The notes: a model not told the origin generated them from the letters alone. Positions 34,948 to 44,853 are shown, counted from the stretch's first letter. The stretch: 64,000 bases of DNA from JBGPHT01 sp041484525 (GCA_041484525.1 JBGPHT010000022.1:1-64000), one strand, 5' to 3'. Program-made: numbers and translations.

Positions 34948-35393
34948 GCCGCACTCCGCCGCAACAGCGACTCGGCAATCTGGTTCGCCAACGCTTCGCT
35001 GTCGCCAGCAAGAGACATCTTGGCCGCCTCCACATCCTTCGCCAGCAGTGCCCTCGCCTCGCGCACCATCGCGTCGGCGCGCTGCCGGGCCGCCGCGACA
35101 TCCGCCGCTTCGCGCTCGTGCAATTCCTTGTGGAGCCTGTCATGCGCGGCGTAGACTTCCGAGCGCGCCGCCCGCAGCGCCGCTTCGTACTCAGCCGTCT
35201 TGGCAGCAGCGCGTTCCAGGCTCTGCTCAGCCAGTTTTCGTGCGCCTTCCGTGGCCTCGTACCGGCGGTGCAGGACTTTTTCCAGAGGCTTGAAGAAAAC
35301 GAACTTCAAATAAACGTTCAGCAGAACGACGAGTAGAAATGTAGGAACCGCTCTCAGCAGAATTCCGCCTAAGGCGTGCAGCGTGGCATCCAT
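34944..35393 (-). CDS. ATP synthase b' (second b-type) subunit
   Basis: The 149-residue protein has one N-terminal membrane helix (LLRAVPTFLLVVLLNVYLKF) and then a continuous charged coiled helix (FFKPLEKVLHRRYEATEGAR to the end). This is the b-subunit layout without the N-terminal extension of its neighbour. Two different b chains suggest a b/b' heterodimeric stator as in cyanobacteria, phototrophs and many Acidobacteriota. It is the first gene of the operon. The a and c subunit genes are not nearby. Confidence 0.88.
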   Translation of the reverse strand: MDATLHALGGILLRAVPTFLLVVLLNVYLKFVFFKPLEKVLHRRYEATEGARKLAEQSLERAAAKTAEYEAALRAARSEVYAAHDRLHKELHEREAADVAAARQRADAMVREARALLAKDVEAAKMSLAGDSEALANQIAESLLRRSAA

Positions 35394-35426
35394 GAGTTTT
35401 CAGTAAGGAGAGACCCGGCGATGTTC

Positions 35427-36164
35427 TTAAGGAGTACAGATTAACAAACTGCGGAAACAACCGTCAACCGCGATGAGGCCGGCTTGCGTCTTCCCTTCGA
35501 AAGGCCGGCGGCCTGCCACCATCTCGTACAAAATGCTCCCGAAGGCGAAGATATCGCTGCGCGCGTCCGCCTCCTGCCCTTCCAACTGCTCGGGCGACAT
35601 ATATTGCAGGGTGCCGATGATGGCGCCTTCGCCGGTGAGCGGCGAAGTGAGCGTCTGCATGATCGAGCCGCCGCTCGTCAGCGTACCCGCGGCAATCTTC
35701 GCCAAGCCGAAATCCAGCACCTTGGCGCCGTCTTTGGTGAGCATGATATTGGCGGGCTTGAGATCGCGATGCGTGATGCCGGTGCGGTGGGCGCGGTCGA
35801 GGGCGTCGGCAACCTGGATCGCGATGCGCAGGGTCTGGTCGAGCGGCAGAGGGCCTTTGTGCAACCGGGCGGCGAGGGTTTCGCCTTCGAGGAACTCCAT
35901 CACCAGGTAGTCGGTGTCGTCCTGCCGGCCGATATCGTGCAGGGTGCAGATGTGGGGATGGTTGAGCGCGGAGACGGCGCGGGCCTCGCGCTCGAAGCAC
36001 TGGCGGACCTCGGGCCGGTCGGCGGTGTGCGCGGGCAGAACCTTGACGGCGACGGTGCGATCGAGCCGCGTGTCGCGCGCGCGATAAACCTCGCCCATGC
36101 CGCCGGCCCCGATCGGCGCCACGATTTCGTAAGGGCCCAGGCGCGTTCCCGCAGCGAGTGGCAT
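35427..36164 (-). CDS. Serine/threonine protein kinase domain, C-terminally truncated
   Basis: The 245-residue protein starts MPLAAGTRLGPYEIVAPIGA and has the glycine loop GAGGMGEVYRARD, the ATP lysine in VAVKVLP, catalytic THRDLKPANIML, metal-binding KVLDFGLAKI and the P+1/APE equivalent GTLQYMSPEQL. SDIFAFGSILYEMVAGRRPF follows. It ends abruptly after FEGKTQAGLIA with an unrelated tail (VDGCFRSLLICTP). Family members continue with 'AILxxEPPPL', the end of the kinase lobe, then usually membrane and repeat domains. The tail DNA lies against the atp operon leader, so the 3' part was probably lost in a rearrangement. Catalytic motifs are intact, but the last helices are missing. Confidence 0.75.
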   Translation of the reverse strand: MPLAAGTRLGPYEIVAPIGAGGMGEVYRARDTRLDRTVAVKVLPAHTADRPEVRQCFEREARAVSALNHPHICTLHDIGRQDDTDYLVMEFLEGETLAARLHKGPLPLDQTLRIAIQVADALDRAHRTGITHRDLKPANIMLTKDGAKVLDFGLAKIAAGTLTSGGSIMQTLTSPLTGEGAIIGTLQYMSPEQLEGQEADARSDIFAFGSILYEMVAGRRPFEGKTQAGLIAVDGCFRSLLICTP

Positions 36165-36263
36165 GAGTGTCGAGGCATTATACCCCGCGCTGCTGCTTGG
36201 TTGAATTCGGTTCCGGAACGGCGGTTTGCGGTGTAGAATTGCGCAGGAGCAAGAAAGAGGCCG

Positions 36264-36917
36264 ATGATGACATTTCGCCTGTTGATTCCGTTTGCCGTGC
36301 TGGGCGCCGCCTTGGCGCAGGGCCCGGCCGGGCCGCCGAATGGGCCCATGCAACGGCCGCAGGATTTGGTGGCCCTGAAAACCTGGCAAGCACATGTAAC
36401 CGTGCCAGCGCTGGACGTCATGCAACCGCCGCAGGATTTGGTGGCCCTGAAAACCTACCTCAACCTGACCGACGCGCAGGTGCGCCAGATGCACCAGGCG
36501 GGCGAGCAGGCGCGGCGGCAGGCGGATGAAAAGGCCAAAGCTTTGGAACCGCAGATCCGTGAAAAGCGGATGGCGCTCCAAGACCTGCTCGCCAAAGATA
36601 CGAGCGACGCCACGGCGGTGGGAAAGCTGATGCTGGAGATCCGCGGGTTGGAGAAGCAGATGCGGGAGTCGCGGCAGGCGGTACGCGCCGGACAGCTCGC
36701 TGTGCTGACGGCCGATCAACGGACGAAGTTTCGCGCTATCGAAGAAGCCGCGGCTCTGCCGCAGGCGACGCGCGAAGCCATGCAAATGGGTCTGGTGCCG
36801 GGTGCGCCCGGCGGACCGAATCCGCCGCGCATGGGCCAGGGCCAACCGAATGGTCCGCCGATGCCGCCTCAGCCCCGGCGCGGGCAGGAGCCCGGCCCGC
36901 TCGAACGCGATCGCTAA
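36264..36917 (+). CDS. Secreted Spy/CpxP-like (LTXXQ) protein with internal duplication
   Basis: The 217-residue protein has a signal peptide (MMTFRLLIPFAVLGAALAQ). A helical region follows (LNLTDAQVRQMHQAGEQARR, EKRMALQDLLAKDTSDATAV, MRESRQAVRAGQLAVLTADQ-RTKFRAIEEA) resembling Spy/CpxP periplasmic chaperone-like proteins with two LTxxQ-type motifs. The C-terminus is Pro/Gly-rich. A 12-residue block (QRPQDLVALKTW / QPPQDLVALKTY) is present twice, from a 72-bp-spaced DNA duplication at 36348 and 36420. The likely role is binding unfolded envelope proteins or metals; this is inferred from the family. Confidence 0.7.
   Translation: MMTFRLLIPFAVLGAALAQGPAGPPNGPMQRPQDLVALKTWQAHVTVPALDVMQPPQDLVALKTYLNLTDAQVRQMHQAGEQARRQADEKAKALEPQIREKRMALQDLLAKDTSDATAVGKLMLEIRGLEKQMRESRQAVRAGQLAVLTADQRTKFRAIEEAAALPQATREAMQMGLVPGAPGGPNPPRMGQGQPNGPPMPPQPRRGQEPGPLERDR
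36348..36458 (+). repeat. 72-bp-period direct repeat inside the Spy-like gene
   Basis: The stretch ATGCAACGGCCGCAGGATTT (from 36348) and the following GGTGGCCCTGAAAACCT recur from 36420 with a single mismatch (CGG to CCG) over 37 bases. The 35 bases between the copies are unrelated. The spacing of 72 keeps the frame, so the product carries two copies of the block. It looks recent. Confidence 0.85.
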
Positions 36918-37316
36918 TCAGCGCATCGGCGCGGAAAGCACGCGCGCGGTTTCGATCTGGATCAGCTCGCCTTCGCCGATGCCGGGGCAATACTTGGCGG
37001 TCTTGCGCCACTCGCGCCGGTTGTCGACCAGCTCGGGCCAGAAGGGAAACACCCGGCACTGTGTCGGTTTGGCAGGGTGGATCGAGCAGCCGTGGTCCTG
37101 CAAGAACGAGCAGGTGGACCCGCGCGGCACCCGCAGGCGCAGCTTGTGACGCGTCCGGTAGACGTATCGACGCTCGAATTGGGCGGGCGAAAGATGGAGA
37201 AAAGCTGCCGCGCGGCGCAGGTCGGTTTCGGTGAGGTAGACGAAACCTTTCTGAGTGCAACATTCGATACAGCCGGGTTGGCAGGTGAAGCGGAATCCCT
37301 CGGCCATGCCACCCAT
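36918..37316 (-). CDS. YkgJ-family cysteine-cluster protein
   Basis: The 132-residue protein has the CxxxC..CC pattern of YkgJ/UPF0153 proteins, thought to bind zinc or iron: FTCQPGCIECCTQKGFVYLT, later STCSFLQDHGCSIHPAKPTQ-CRVFPFWPEL and KYCPGIGEG. The motif 'C..yd.R...C.i...kP..Cr.yPf' is the family hallmark. Function is unknown. It converges on the Spy-like gene, ending at the base after that gene's stop. Confidence 0.85.
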   Translation of the reverse strand: MGGMAEGFRFTCQPGCIECCTQKGFVYLTETDLRRAAAFLHLSPAQFERRYVYRTRHKLRLRVPRGSTCSFLQDHGCSIHPAKPTQCRVFPFWPELVDNRREWRKTAKYCPGIGEGELIQIETARVLSAPMR

Positions 37317-37381
37317 TATGATCTGTTACGGCTGGGGGGTTTTGTGATATAGTTCAGCCAGAATTACGGGGGGGTGTTCCC

Positions 37382-37810
37382 ATGTCCCTTGTACGTGACA
37401 TCGTAGAGGAACGGCCGCTCTTCCAGGTAGACGAGAGCGAAAGCGTCGCCGGCGTTGCCCGGCGGATGGTGGAACTCGGGGTGGGCGCCATCCTGGTTTT
37501 CCGCGGCGATCAGCTTCGCGGCGTCTTCAGCGAGCGCGACCTCATGAAACGCGTGGTGATCGAGCATCTGGACCCGGAGAATACAGCCGTAGCCCAGGTG
37601 ATGAGCACCGACATCGCCACCATCGACGAACAGGCCGACCTGGAACAGGCTATGGAGGCGATGCAGACACATAGCTGCCGCCACCTGCCGGTGACACGCG
37701 CGGCGCAGGTGGTCGGATTCCTTTCCATGCGCGACCTGATGAACTATGAGCTGGCGCGCAAGACCGAGGAGTTGCACCACATGCGGGCCTATATTCATGG
37801 GAGCGCGTGA
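37382..37810 (+). CDS. CBS-domain pair protein
   Basis: The 142-residue protein is two CBS motifs and little else. Motif one is SVAGVARRMVELGVGAILVF-RGDQLRGVFSERDLMKRVV (about 22-60); motif two is DLEQAMEAMQTHSCRHLPVT-RAAQVVGFLSMRDLMNYEL (about 84-122). Both end in the 'G..S.RDLm' adenine-nucleotide signature. Such proteins sense adenosine nucleotides and regulate partners. Its stop overlaps the GTG start of the CbiX-like gene, so they are probably co-translated. Confidence 0.88.
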   Translation: MSLVRDIVEERPLFQVDESESVAGVARRMVELGVGAILVFRGDQLRGVFSERDLMKRVVIEHLDPENTAVAQVMSTDIATIDEQADLEQAMEAMQTHSCRHLPVTRAAQVVGFLSMRDLMNYELARKTEELHHMRAYIHGSA

Positions 37811-38175
37811 CATCCGGGATCATCGTATTCGCCCACGGTTCGCGCATCGAATCGGCTAACCAGGCGGTGCGGGCGGTGGCAGCGGAACTGGCGCGCGCCG
37901 GCGGGTTCGAACACGTGGAACCGGCATTCCTTGAGTTAGGCCAACCCGATCTGGCGGAGGCCGTGGCACGTTTGAGCGGACAAGGAGTGCGGCGCATCCT
38001 CGTAATCCCTTATTTCCTGACCCTGGGCATCCACCTGGAGCGGGATTTGCCTGCCATCGTGCGGGAGATCTCCAAATCCAACAATGACTTAGAGATTGCG
38101 GTCACACCTCCGCTGGACGGGCATCCGGGGCTGGTTCAAGTGCTCCTGGAGCGGGCCAGGGCGGCCGGTGCTTGA
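37807..38175 (+). CDS. CbiX/SirB-like sirohydrochlorin chelatase family protein
   Basis: The 122-residue single-domain chelatase has IIVFAHGSRIESANQAVRAV, with the catalytic His in AHGS. FLELGQPDLAEAVARLSGQG and ILVIPYFLTLGIHLERDLPA follow, the second half of the metal-insertion site. Short CbiX-type proteins insert Co2+ or Fe2+ into sirohydrochlorin, probably as dimers. No other tetrapyrrole gene is nearby, so substrate is uncertain. The stop codon TGA (38173-38175) lies inside the HspR operator of dnaK. Confidence 0.82.
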   Translation: MTSGIIVFAHGSRIESANQAVRAVAAELARAGGFEHVEPAFLELGQPDLAEAVARLSGQGVRRILVIPYFLTLGIHLERDLPAIVREISKSNNDLEIAVTPPLDGHPGLVQVLLERARAAGA

Positions 38176-38191
38176 GTATCCAGCACTCAAC
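38171..38191 (+). promoter_or_regulatory. HAIR operator (HspR binding site) upstream of dnaK
   Basis: The sequence CTTGAGT-atccagc-ACTCAAC matches the HspR-associated inverted repeat CTTGAGT-N7-ACTCAAG at 13 of 14 arm positions. It lies 6 bp upstream of the -35 hexamer of the dnaK promoter. The hspR gene is the third gene downstream, as in actinobacterial dnaK operons. Binding of HspR here would repress the operon under non-stress conditions. Confidence 0.85.
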
Positions 38192-38197
38192 GATTTC

Positions 38198-38226
38198 TTG
38201 ACAACTCCATACTAAAGTTTGATAAT
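38198..38226 (+). promoter_or_regulatory. Sigma70-type promoter of the dnaK operon
   Basis: A perfect -35 TTGACA (38198-38203), a 17-bp spacer and a -10 GATAAT (38221-38226) lie about 75 bp before the dnaK ATG. This is the strongest consensus promoter in the window. It sits immediately downstream of the HAIR operator. A ribosome-binding site AGGAGG is at 38286-38291. Confidence 0.85.
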
Positions 38227-38303
38227 GGGACTGGACTAAATAGCCGCCCGCTTGGCGGCATGCCATCACATAGCAAACAATACGCAGGAGGCTGTTACAA
38301 GTC

Positions 38304-40232
<1,929 letters not shown>

Positions 40233-40240
40233 CCCAATTA

Positions 40241-40296
40241 CGGGGACAGGCTACACAACCTCGAAACTAATTTCGAGGTTGTGTAGCCTGTCCCCG
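40241..40296. repeat. Perfect REP-like palindrome (GACAGGCTAC family) between dnaK and dnaJ
   Basis: Arms of 26 bp (40241-40266, beginning CGGGGACAGGCTACACAACC; 40271-40296) are perfectly complementary around a CTAA loop. The right arm is identical over 28 nt, including flanking bases, to the single arm at 6506-6534. It starts 8 bp after the dnaK stop and ends 10 bp before the dnaJ ATG. The RNA would form a very stable hairpin, likely reducing expression of dnaJ-hspR relative to dnaK or protecting the dnaK message. Confidence 0.9.
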
Positions 40297-40306
40297 AAAT
40301 ACCCAT

Positions 40307-41506
40307 ATGGCATCGGCTCCCAAGCACGATTATTACGAGACGCTCGGCGTGGACCGGAAGGCGGCGGCGGACGATATCCGCAAGGCGTACCGGAAGCTCG
40401 CGCGGAAGTTCCATCCGGATTTGAACCCGGGGGATAAGTCCTCCGAAGACCGCTTCAAGAAAGTTTCCGAAGCTTACGACATCCTGAGCGATCCGAAAAA
40501 GCGGCAGATGTACGACCAGTATGGCTTCTATTCGGAGAACGGGTTCCCGGGCGCCGGGCCGGGAGGTCCAGCAGGGCCGGGCGGCGGTCCCAACCCCAAC
40601 ATGGATTTCAGCGGGTTCGATTTTTCCGATTTCTTCCAGGGTGGCGCCGGAAGTTCGGGGCACGCCGGCAGTGGCGGCCGGCCCACCGAGGGGCAAGCGG
40701 GCGGATTTCGCGACATCTTCTCGCAGTTCTTCGGGGGGCACGGCGGACAGCAGCCGGCAGCCGAAAAAGGCAGCGACCTCGAATACGTGATGGATATCGA
40801 TTTCTGGCAGGCCATCAAAGGTACGCAGGCGCGCCTCAACATCACGCGCTACGAAGTTTGCGCCACCTGCCATGGATCGGGCTCGACCGGGACGGGCGAG
40901 GTCACCTGCCCGCAGTGCAAGGGTTCGGGCAACGTCACGCAGATGGCCGGGGCGATGAAGTTCAACCTGACGTGTCCGCGGTGCGGCGGGACGGGCAAGC
41001 TTCGAAATGCCTGCCCGACGTGCGGCGGCGAGGGCCGCGTGACCCGCACCGAAGCTGTGGAAGTGCGGATTCCACCGGGCGCTCGCAACGGCTCGCGGCT
41101 GCGGGTACCGGGAAAAGGCAACGCGGGCACGATGGGGGCGCCTCCGGGCGATCTCTACATCACCACCAAGGTCGAGGACCATTCGTTCTTCCAGCGCGAG
41201 AACGACAACATCGAGATCAAGGTGCCGATCTCGGTTTCGGAAGCGGCGCTGGGGGCGAAGATCGAGGTCCCGACCATCGACGGGCGCACCTCGATGAAAA
41301 TTCCGCAAGGCACCAAGAACGGGCAGAAGTTCCGCTTGCGCGAGAAGGGTGTCCCTAATTCGCGCACCGGCCAACGCGGCGACGAGATTGTGGAAGTGGC
41401 CATCGAGGCGCCCGACCCGCGCGATGAGCGTACGCGCGAACTGCTGCGCGAGCTGGCGAAACTGCACCCCGAGGATCCGCGGGCGGAGATCTGGGAAAAG
41501 GTCTGA
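40307..41506 (+). CDS. dnaJ: Chaperone DnaJ (type I Hsp40)
   Basis: The 399-residue protein has an N-terminal J domain (YYETLGVDRKAAADDIRKAY, HPD in KFHPDLNPGD), a Gly/Phe-rich linker (about 80-150) and a zinc domain with four CxxCxGxG repeats: CATCHGSG, CPQCKGSG, CPRCGGTG, CPTCGGEG. The substrate-binding C-terminus follows (IPPGARNGSRLRVPGKGNAG). It stimulates DnaK ATPase and hands over substrates. The ATG follows a stable palindrome by 10 bp, which leaves little room for a normal ribosome-binding site. Confidence 0.95.
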   Translation: MASAPKHDYYETLGVDRKAAADDIRKAYRKLARKFHPDLNPGDKSSEDRFKKVSEAYDILSDPKKRQMYDQYGFYSENGFPGAGPGGPAGPGGGPNPNMDFSGFDFSDFFQGGAGSSGHAGSGGRPTEGQAGGFRDIFSQFFGGHGGQQPAAEKGSDLEYVMDIDFWQAIKGTQARLNITRYEVCATCHGSGSTGTGEVTCPQCKGSGNVTQMAGAMKFNLTCPRCGGTGKLRNACPTCGGEGRVTRTEAVEVRIPPGARNGSRLRVPGKGNAGTMGAPPGDLYITTKVEDHSFFQRENDNIEIKVPISVSEAALGAKIEVPTIDGRTSMKIPQGTKNGQKFRLREKGVPNSRTGQRGDEIVEVAIEAPDPRDERTRELLRELAKLHPEDPRAEIWEKV

Positions 41507-41515
41507 CGAGGTAAT

Positions 41516-41917
41516 ATGGCGAAGGCCAAATCCAGAGCGGCTTATATGATCTCGGCGGTGGCCGAACAGTACGCGATCCATCCGCAGACGCTGCGGCTCT
41601 ATGAGCGGGAAGGCCTGTTGAAGCCATCCCGCAGCGATGGCAACACGCGCCTGTACACGGATGGCGATCTGGAGCGGCTGGAGGTAATTCTGCACCTGAC
41701 GCGCGATCTGGGCGTCAACCTGGCGGGTGTCGAAATCATTCTCAACATGCGCGAGAAAATGGGCGAGATGCAGACCCAGATCCAGGAATTCATCGCCAGC
41801 CTCAACCGCGAGCTGGCGTCGCACACCGTTCGCCGGCCCGAGCCGGAGGAGCGGAATTCCCTGATCCCGGTAGTTAGCGTGAAAATGCCGGTGCCGTCCA
41901 ATCGGCGCGGCCGTTGA
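41516..41917 (+). CDS. hspR: Heat-shock repressor HspR (MerR family)
   Basis: The 133-residue MerR-type protein has AYMISAVAEQYAIHPQTLRL-YEREGLLKPSRSDGNTRLYT as the winged helix (about 10-55). LERLEVILHLTRDLGVNLAGVEIIL and a coiled coil follow. 'HPQTLRLYEREGLLKPxR..GNTRLY' is the HspR signature, distinct from metal-sensing MerR proteins, and no metal cysteines are present. HspR binds HAIR sequences with DnaK as co-repressor in Streptomyces; a HAIR is found upstream of this dnaK. The gene starts 9 bp after dnaJ. Confidence 0.92.
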   Translation: MAKAKSRAAYMISAVAEQYAIHPQTLRLYEREGLLKPSRSDGNTRLYTDGDLERLEVILHLTRDLGVNLAGVEIILNMREKMGEMQTQIQEFIASLNRELASHTVRRPEPEERNSLIPVVSVKMPVPSNRRGR

Positions 41918-41947
41918 CTCCCGCCGAATGCGGTAAGATCAGGAAGT

Positions 41948-42637
41948 TTGGGTCTGGGCGAAAAGCACTCCGGCATAACTAATAACCCCACGGTCGCGTA
42001 CATAGCTCCGTTCATAGCCTTCGTCGGAATGATGGCCGTGGAGCGGATTGTGTCTCTGCCGCCGCAGCTTCTTTATCCGATACGCTTCACACTCGTTTCG
42101 CTCTTGATTCTGCTGGTTTCGCGGCCCTACATTCCGCTGCGGCCGGCTTATCCGCTGGCGAGCGTCGCTATCGGCGCCGCGGTCTTCGTCATCTGGATCG
42201 CGCCCGACGTGCTGTTCGGGTACCGCCAGCATTGGCTCTTCGAGAACTTCCTGACCGGCCGGGCGACCAGTTCGCTCCCCGCGGGATTGACCCGCAACAT
42301 TCCGTTCGTCCTGACCCGCGTCATCTCCTGTACGATTCTCGTGCCGATCCTCGAGGAGCTGTTCTGGCGCGGCTGGCTGATGCGCTGGCTGATCGACAAC
42401 GACTTCACCAGGGTACCCGTTGGCACCTATGCCCCCTCTGCCTTCTGGATTGTGGCGGTGCTGTTTGCCTCCGAACACGGCCCTTACTGGGAGGTGGGGC
42501 TGATCACCGGCGTGATCTATAACTGGTGGTTCATCCGGACGCGCAACCTGGCCGACTGCATCTGGGCGCACGCGGTGACTAATGGCATCCTATCGGTCTA
42601 CGTGCTGCTGACGGATCAGTGGCAATACTGGTTATAA
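41948..42637 (+). CDS. CAAX-protease-related intramembrane protein (CPBP, TIGR03008-like)
   Basis: The 229-residue membrane protein has about seven helices. The CPBP motifs are EEx2R-like LVPILEELFWRGWLMRWLID, FASEHGPYWEVGLITGVIYN and IWAHAVTNGILSVYVL, giving Glu, His and His/Asn for a zinc site. It resembles the CAAX-prenyl-protease-related family that often accompanies exosortase/PEP-CTERM systems. No exosortase gene is in this window. The start is a TTG (41948) close to an AGGAAG. Its substrate is unknown. Confidence 0.75.
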   Translation: MGLGEKHSGITNNPTVAYIAPFIAFVGMMAVERIVSLPPQLLYPIRFTLVSLLILLVSRPYIPLRPAYPLASVAIGAAVFVIWIAPDVLFGYRQHWLFENFLTGRATSSLPAGLTRNIPFVLTRVISCTILVPILEELFWRGWLMRWLIDNDFTRVPVGTYAPSAFWIVAVLFASEHGPYWEVGLITGVIYNWWFIRTRNLADCIWAHAVTNGILSVYVLLTDQWQYWL

Positions 42638-42777
42638 CCCGATCCCCGCGCGGCGCGTCTGAATATATGACAGGTGTCGAAGCATTTCCTTCTCCCTGTC
42701 TTCGGGCTCCGGGTACGCGGCTGTCGGGCCCGCTCCTGGAGCCCTTCGGTTTTTGGGGTGAAACTGGGGATAAATCC

Positions 42778-42864
42778 TCACCGCTGAGACGCCGAGACCG
42801 CCGAGAACACACGAAGACTTTCATGATTTCAGTTTTCTCGGCGATCTCGGCGTCTCGGCGGTGA
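42778..42864. repeat. Dispersed palindrome, CCGAGACGCCGAGA family, copy 1
   Basis: Left arm 42778-42806 (TCACCGCTGAGACGCCGAGA...) and right arm 42836-42864 (TCTCGGCGATCTCGGCGTCT...) are complementary except for a few bases. A 29-nt unique loop separates them. Two further copies lie at 48301 and 53173 in the same window. Each arm is itself built of tandem CGCCGAGA units. It lies between genes, upstream of the ABC-F start. Confidence 0.88.
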
Positions 42865-42900
42865 ATATGTTTTCACGCGTTAGAATAAAACTCCAGATCC

Positions 42901-44844
42901 ATGATTCAACTTACCGCTGCGCAAAAGCGCTATGGCCCTAAAATTCTGTTCGAAGGTGTGGACTGGATGGTCACGCCCAACGAGCGGGCGGGCATTGTGG
43001 GCGCCAACGGCACGGGGAAGTCGTCGCTGCTCAAGGTGCTGGCGGGGATCGAGGGACTGGACGCGGGCTCGATCTCGACGCAGAAGGGCGTCTCCATCGG
43101 GTATCTGCCCCAGGAGGGACTATCGCTCTCCGGGCGCACCGTCTTCGCCGAGTGCATGACGGTATTCGCCGAGCTGCGGGCGCTCGAAGACGAACAGGAG
43201 CAGTTGGCGCGGCGCATGGCGGAACTGGATCCGGCGAGCGGCGAGTATGCGCAGGTGGCCGACCGCTTCCATCAGGCGGAGACCGAGTTCCACGCGCGCG
43301 AGGGATACGCCGTCGAGGCCCAGGTGGGCAGCGTGCTCTCCGGGTTGGGATTTCCTGAGCGCGACTGGAAGCGCCGCACGGAGGAGTTCTCCGGGGGCTG
43401 GCAGATGCGCATCGCGCTAGCTAAGCTGCTGCTCGAAAAACCCAACCTCCTGCTGCTGGACGAGCCCACCAACCACCTCGATCTCGAAGCGCGCAACTGG
43501 CTGGAGCAATACCTCGAGGTTTATCCTTACGCGTTCGTACTGGTGTCGCACGACCGCTATTTTCTGGACGTTACGGTACGGAAGATCGTCGAGCTGTGGA
43601 ACAAGGGTCTGCATGTTTACACCGGCGGATACACACGGTATGAGCTGCAGAAGACGGAACGGCGCGCGCAACTGCAGGCGGCCTACGAAAACCAGCAGGA
43701 CAAGGTCAAGCAGTTGGAAACCTTCATCAGCCGCTTCCGCGCCCAGGCCACCAAAGCCAAGCAGGTGCAGAGCCGCATCAAAGAGCTGGAGCGGATCGAG
43801 CGGATCGAGATTCCGTCCGAAGAGAAGACCATCTACTTCCGCTTTCCCCAGCCGAAGCCGAGCGGGCGCGTGGTGGCGGAGTTCAAGAACATAGCCAAGA
43901 GTTACGGCGGCCACACGGTTTTCGCGGGGGTGAATTTCTTCATCGAGCGGGGAGATCGCGTGGCCCTGGTGGGCGTGAACGGCGCGGGCAAATCGACGCT
44001 GATCAAGATTCTGGCGGGCGCGGAGCCGGTGAGCGCGGGCGATTTCGTCCTGGGGCATAACACCGATCCCGACTACTTCGCGCAGGACCAGTATAAGGAG
44101 CTCGACCCCCACGCGCGCCTGCTCGACGACCTCGCCACGGTGGCGCCGCGCGGCACCAATACGGAGCTGCGCAGCGTGCTCGGCTGCTTCCTGTTTTCCG
44201 AAGACGACGTGTATAAGAGTATCGGAGTGCTCTCGGGCGGCGAGCGCAATCGCTACGCGCTGGCCCGCATGCTGATGATGCCCTCGAATTTCCTGCTGTT
44301 GGATGAGCCCACGAATCATCTGGATATGCGCGCCAAAGATGTGCTGCTGACAGCCCTCCAGGAGTACACTGGCACCGTGGTATTCGTGTCGCACGACCGC
44401 TACTTCATCGACAAGCTGGCCACGCGGGTGTTCGAGGTGGAGGACGGGAAGGTCCACGTTTTCCCTGGGAATTACGAGGACTACCTGTGGCGGAAACAGG
44501 GCGGAGGAAACGTTGCCGCGGCTGTGGAAGTGGAGACCCGGCAGCCGGCCCCGGTGGTGGCGGTGCGGCCGGCCGAGCGCGAGGAAGCGGCCGATGGCAA
44601 GGCGGGTGACCGTCGGCTCAACCCGATCAAGCTCCGGCAGATGAAGCAGCGGCGGCGCGAGATCGAGGAAGAAGTGACCCGCCTCGAAGCCGAGATCGCG
44701 GAGTACGAGGCCGCGCTCGGGAACTTCGTCAACGCCGACGAGACCAGGCGTCAGTCCGAGTTGCTGGACGCGCGCCGGTCGGACCTGGAGGCGCTTCTGG
44801 CCGAGTGGGAGGATGTGGCGCAAACGATCGAGGCCAATCGATAA
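42901..44844 (+). CDS. ABC-F family ATPase (ribosome-associated, Uup/YdiF-like)
   Basis: The 647-residue protein has two ABC domains and no membrane segments. Domain one: GANGTGKSSLLKVLAG, signature EFSGGWQMRIALAKLL, Walker B LLLLDEPTNHLDL. Domain two: GVNGAGKSTLIKILAGA, VLSGGERNRYALARML, FLLLDEPTNHLDM. Between them lies the P-site-tRNA interaction linker, a charged coiled region (QDKVKQLETFISRFRAQATK). A C-terminal coiled-coil extension (RQMKQRRREIEEEVTRLEAE) follows. ABC-F proteins act on ribosomes to relieve stalling or protect from antibiotics. The lineage within ABC-F looks like Uup/YdiF, not a known resistance type. Confidence 0.9.
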   Translation: MIQLTAAQKRYGPKILFEGVDWMVTPNERAGIVGANGTGKSSLLKVLAGIEGLDAGSISTQKGVSIGYLPQEGLSLSGRTVFAECMTVFAELRALEDEQEQLARRMAELDPASGEYAQVADRFHQAETEFHAREGYAVEAQVGSVLSGLGFPERDWKRRTEEFSGGWQMRIALAKLLLEKPNLLLLDEPTNHLDLEARNWLEQYLEVYPYAFVLVSHDRYFLDVTVRKIVELWNKGLHVYTGGYTRYELQKTERRAQLQAAYENQQDKVKQLETFISRFRAQATKAKQVQSRIKELERIERIEIPSEEKTIYFRFPQPKPSGRVVAEFKNIAKSYGGHTVFAGVNFFIERGDRVALVGVNGAGKSTLIKILAGAEPVSAGDFVLGHNTDPDYFAQDQYKELDPHARLLDDLATVAPRGTNTELRSVLGCFLFSEDDVYKSIGVLSGGERNRYALARMLMMPSNFLLLDEPTNHLDMRAKDVLLTALQEYTGTVVFVSHDRYFIDKLATRVFEVEDGKVHVFPGNYEDYLWRKQGGGNVAAAVEVETRQPAPVVAVRPAEREEAADGKAGDRRLNPIKLRQMKQRRREIEEEVTRLEAEIAEYEAALGNFVNADETRRQSELLDARRSDLEALLAEWEDVAQTIEANR

Positions 44845-44853
44845 GGCATCACG

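Noticed and set aside
35439..35467. Promoter for the atp operon (TTGACG-N17-TTAATC on the minus strand)
   Set aside because: The -10 matches consensus at only two of six positions, too weak to list.
38171..38191. CIRCE (HrcA) element upstream of dnaK
   Set aside because: CIRCE is TTAGCACTC-N9-GAGTGCTAA. Here the half-sites are in the opposite order with a 7-nt spacer, which fits HAIR.
42901..44844. Antibiotic-resistance ABC-F (Msr/Vga type)
   Set aside because: The linker and overall sequence look like the housekeeping Uup/YdiF groups; nothing specific to resistance factors is visible.
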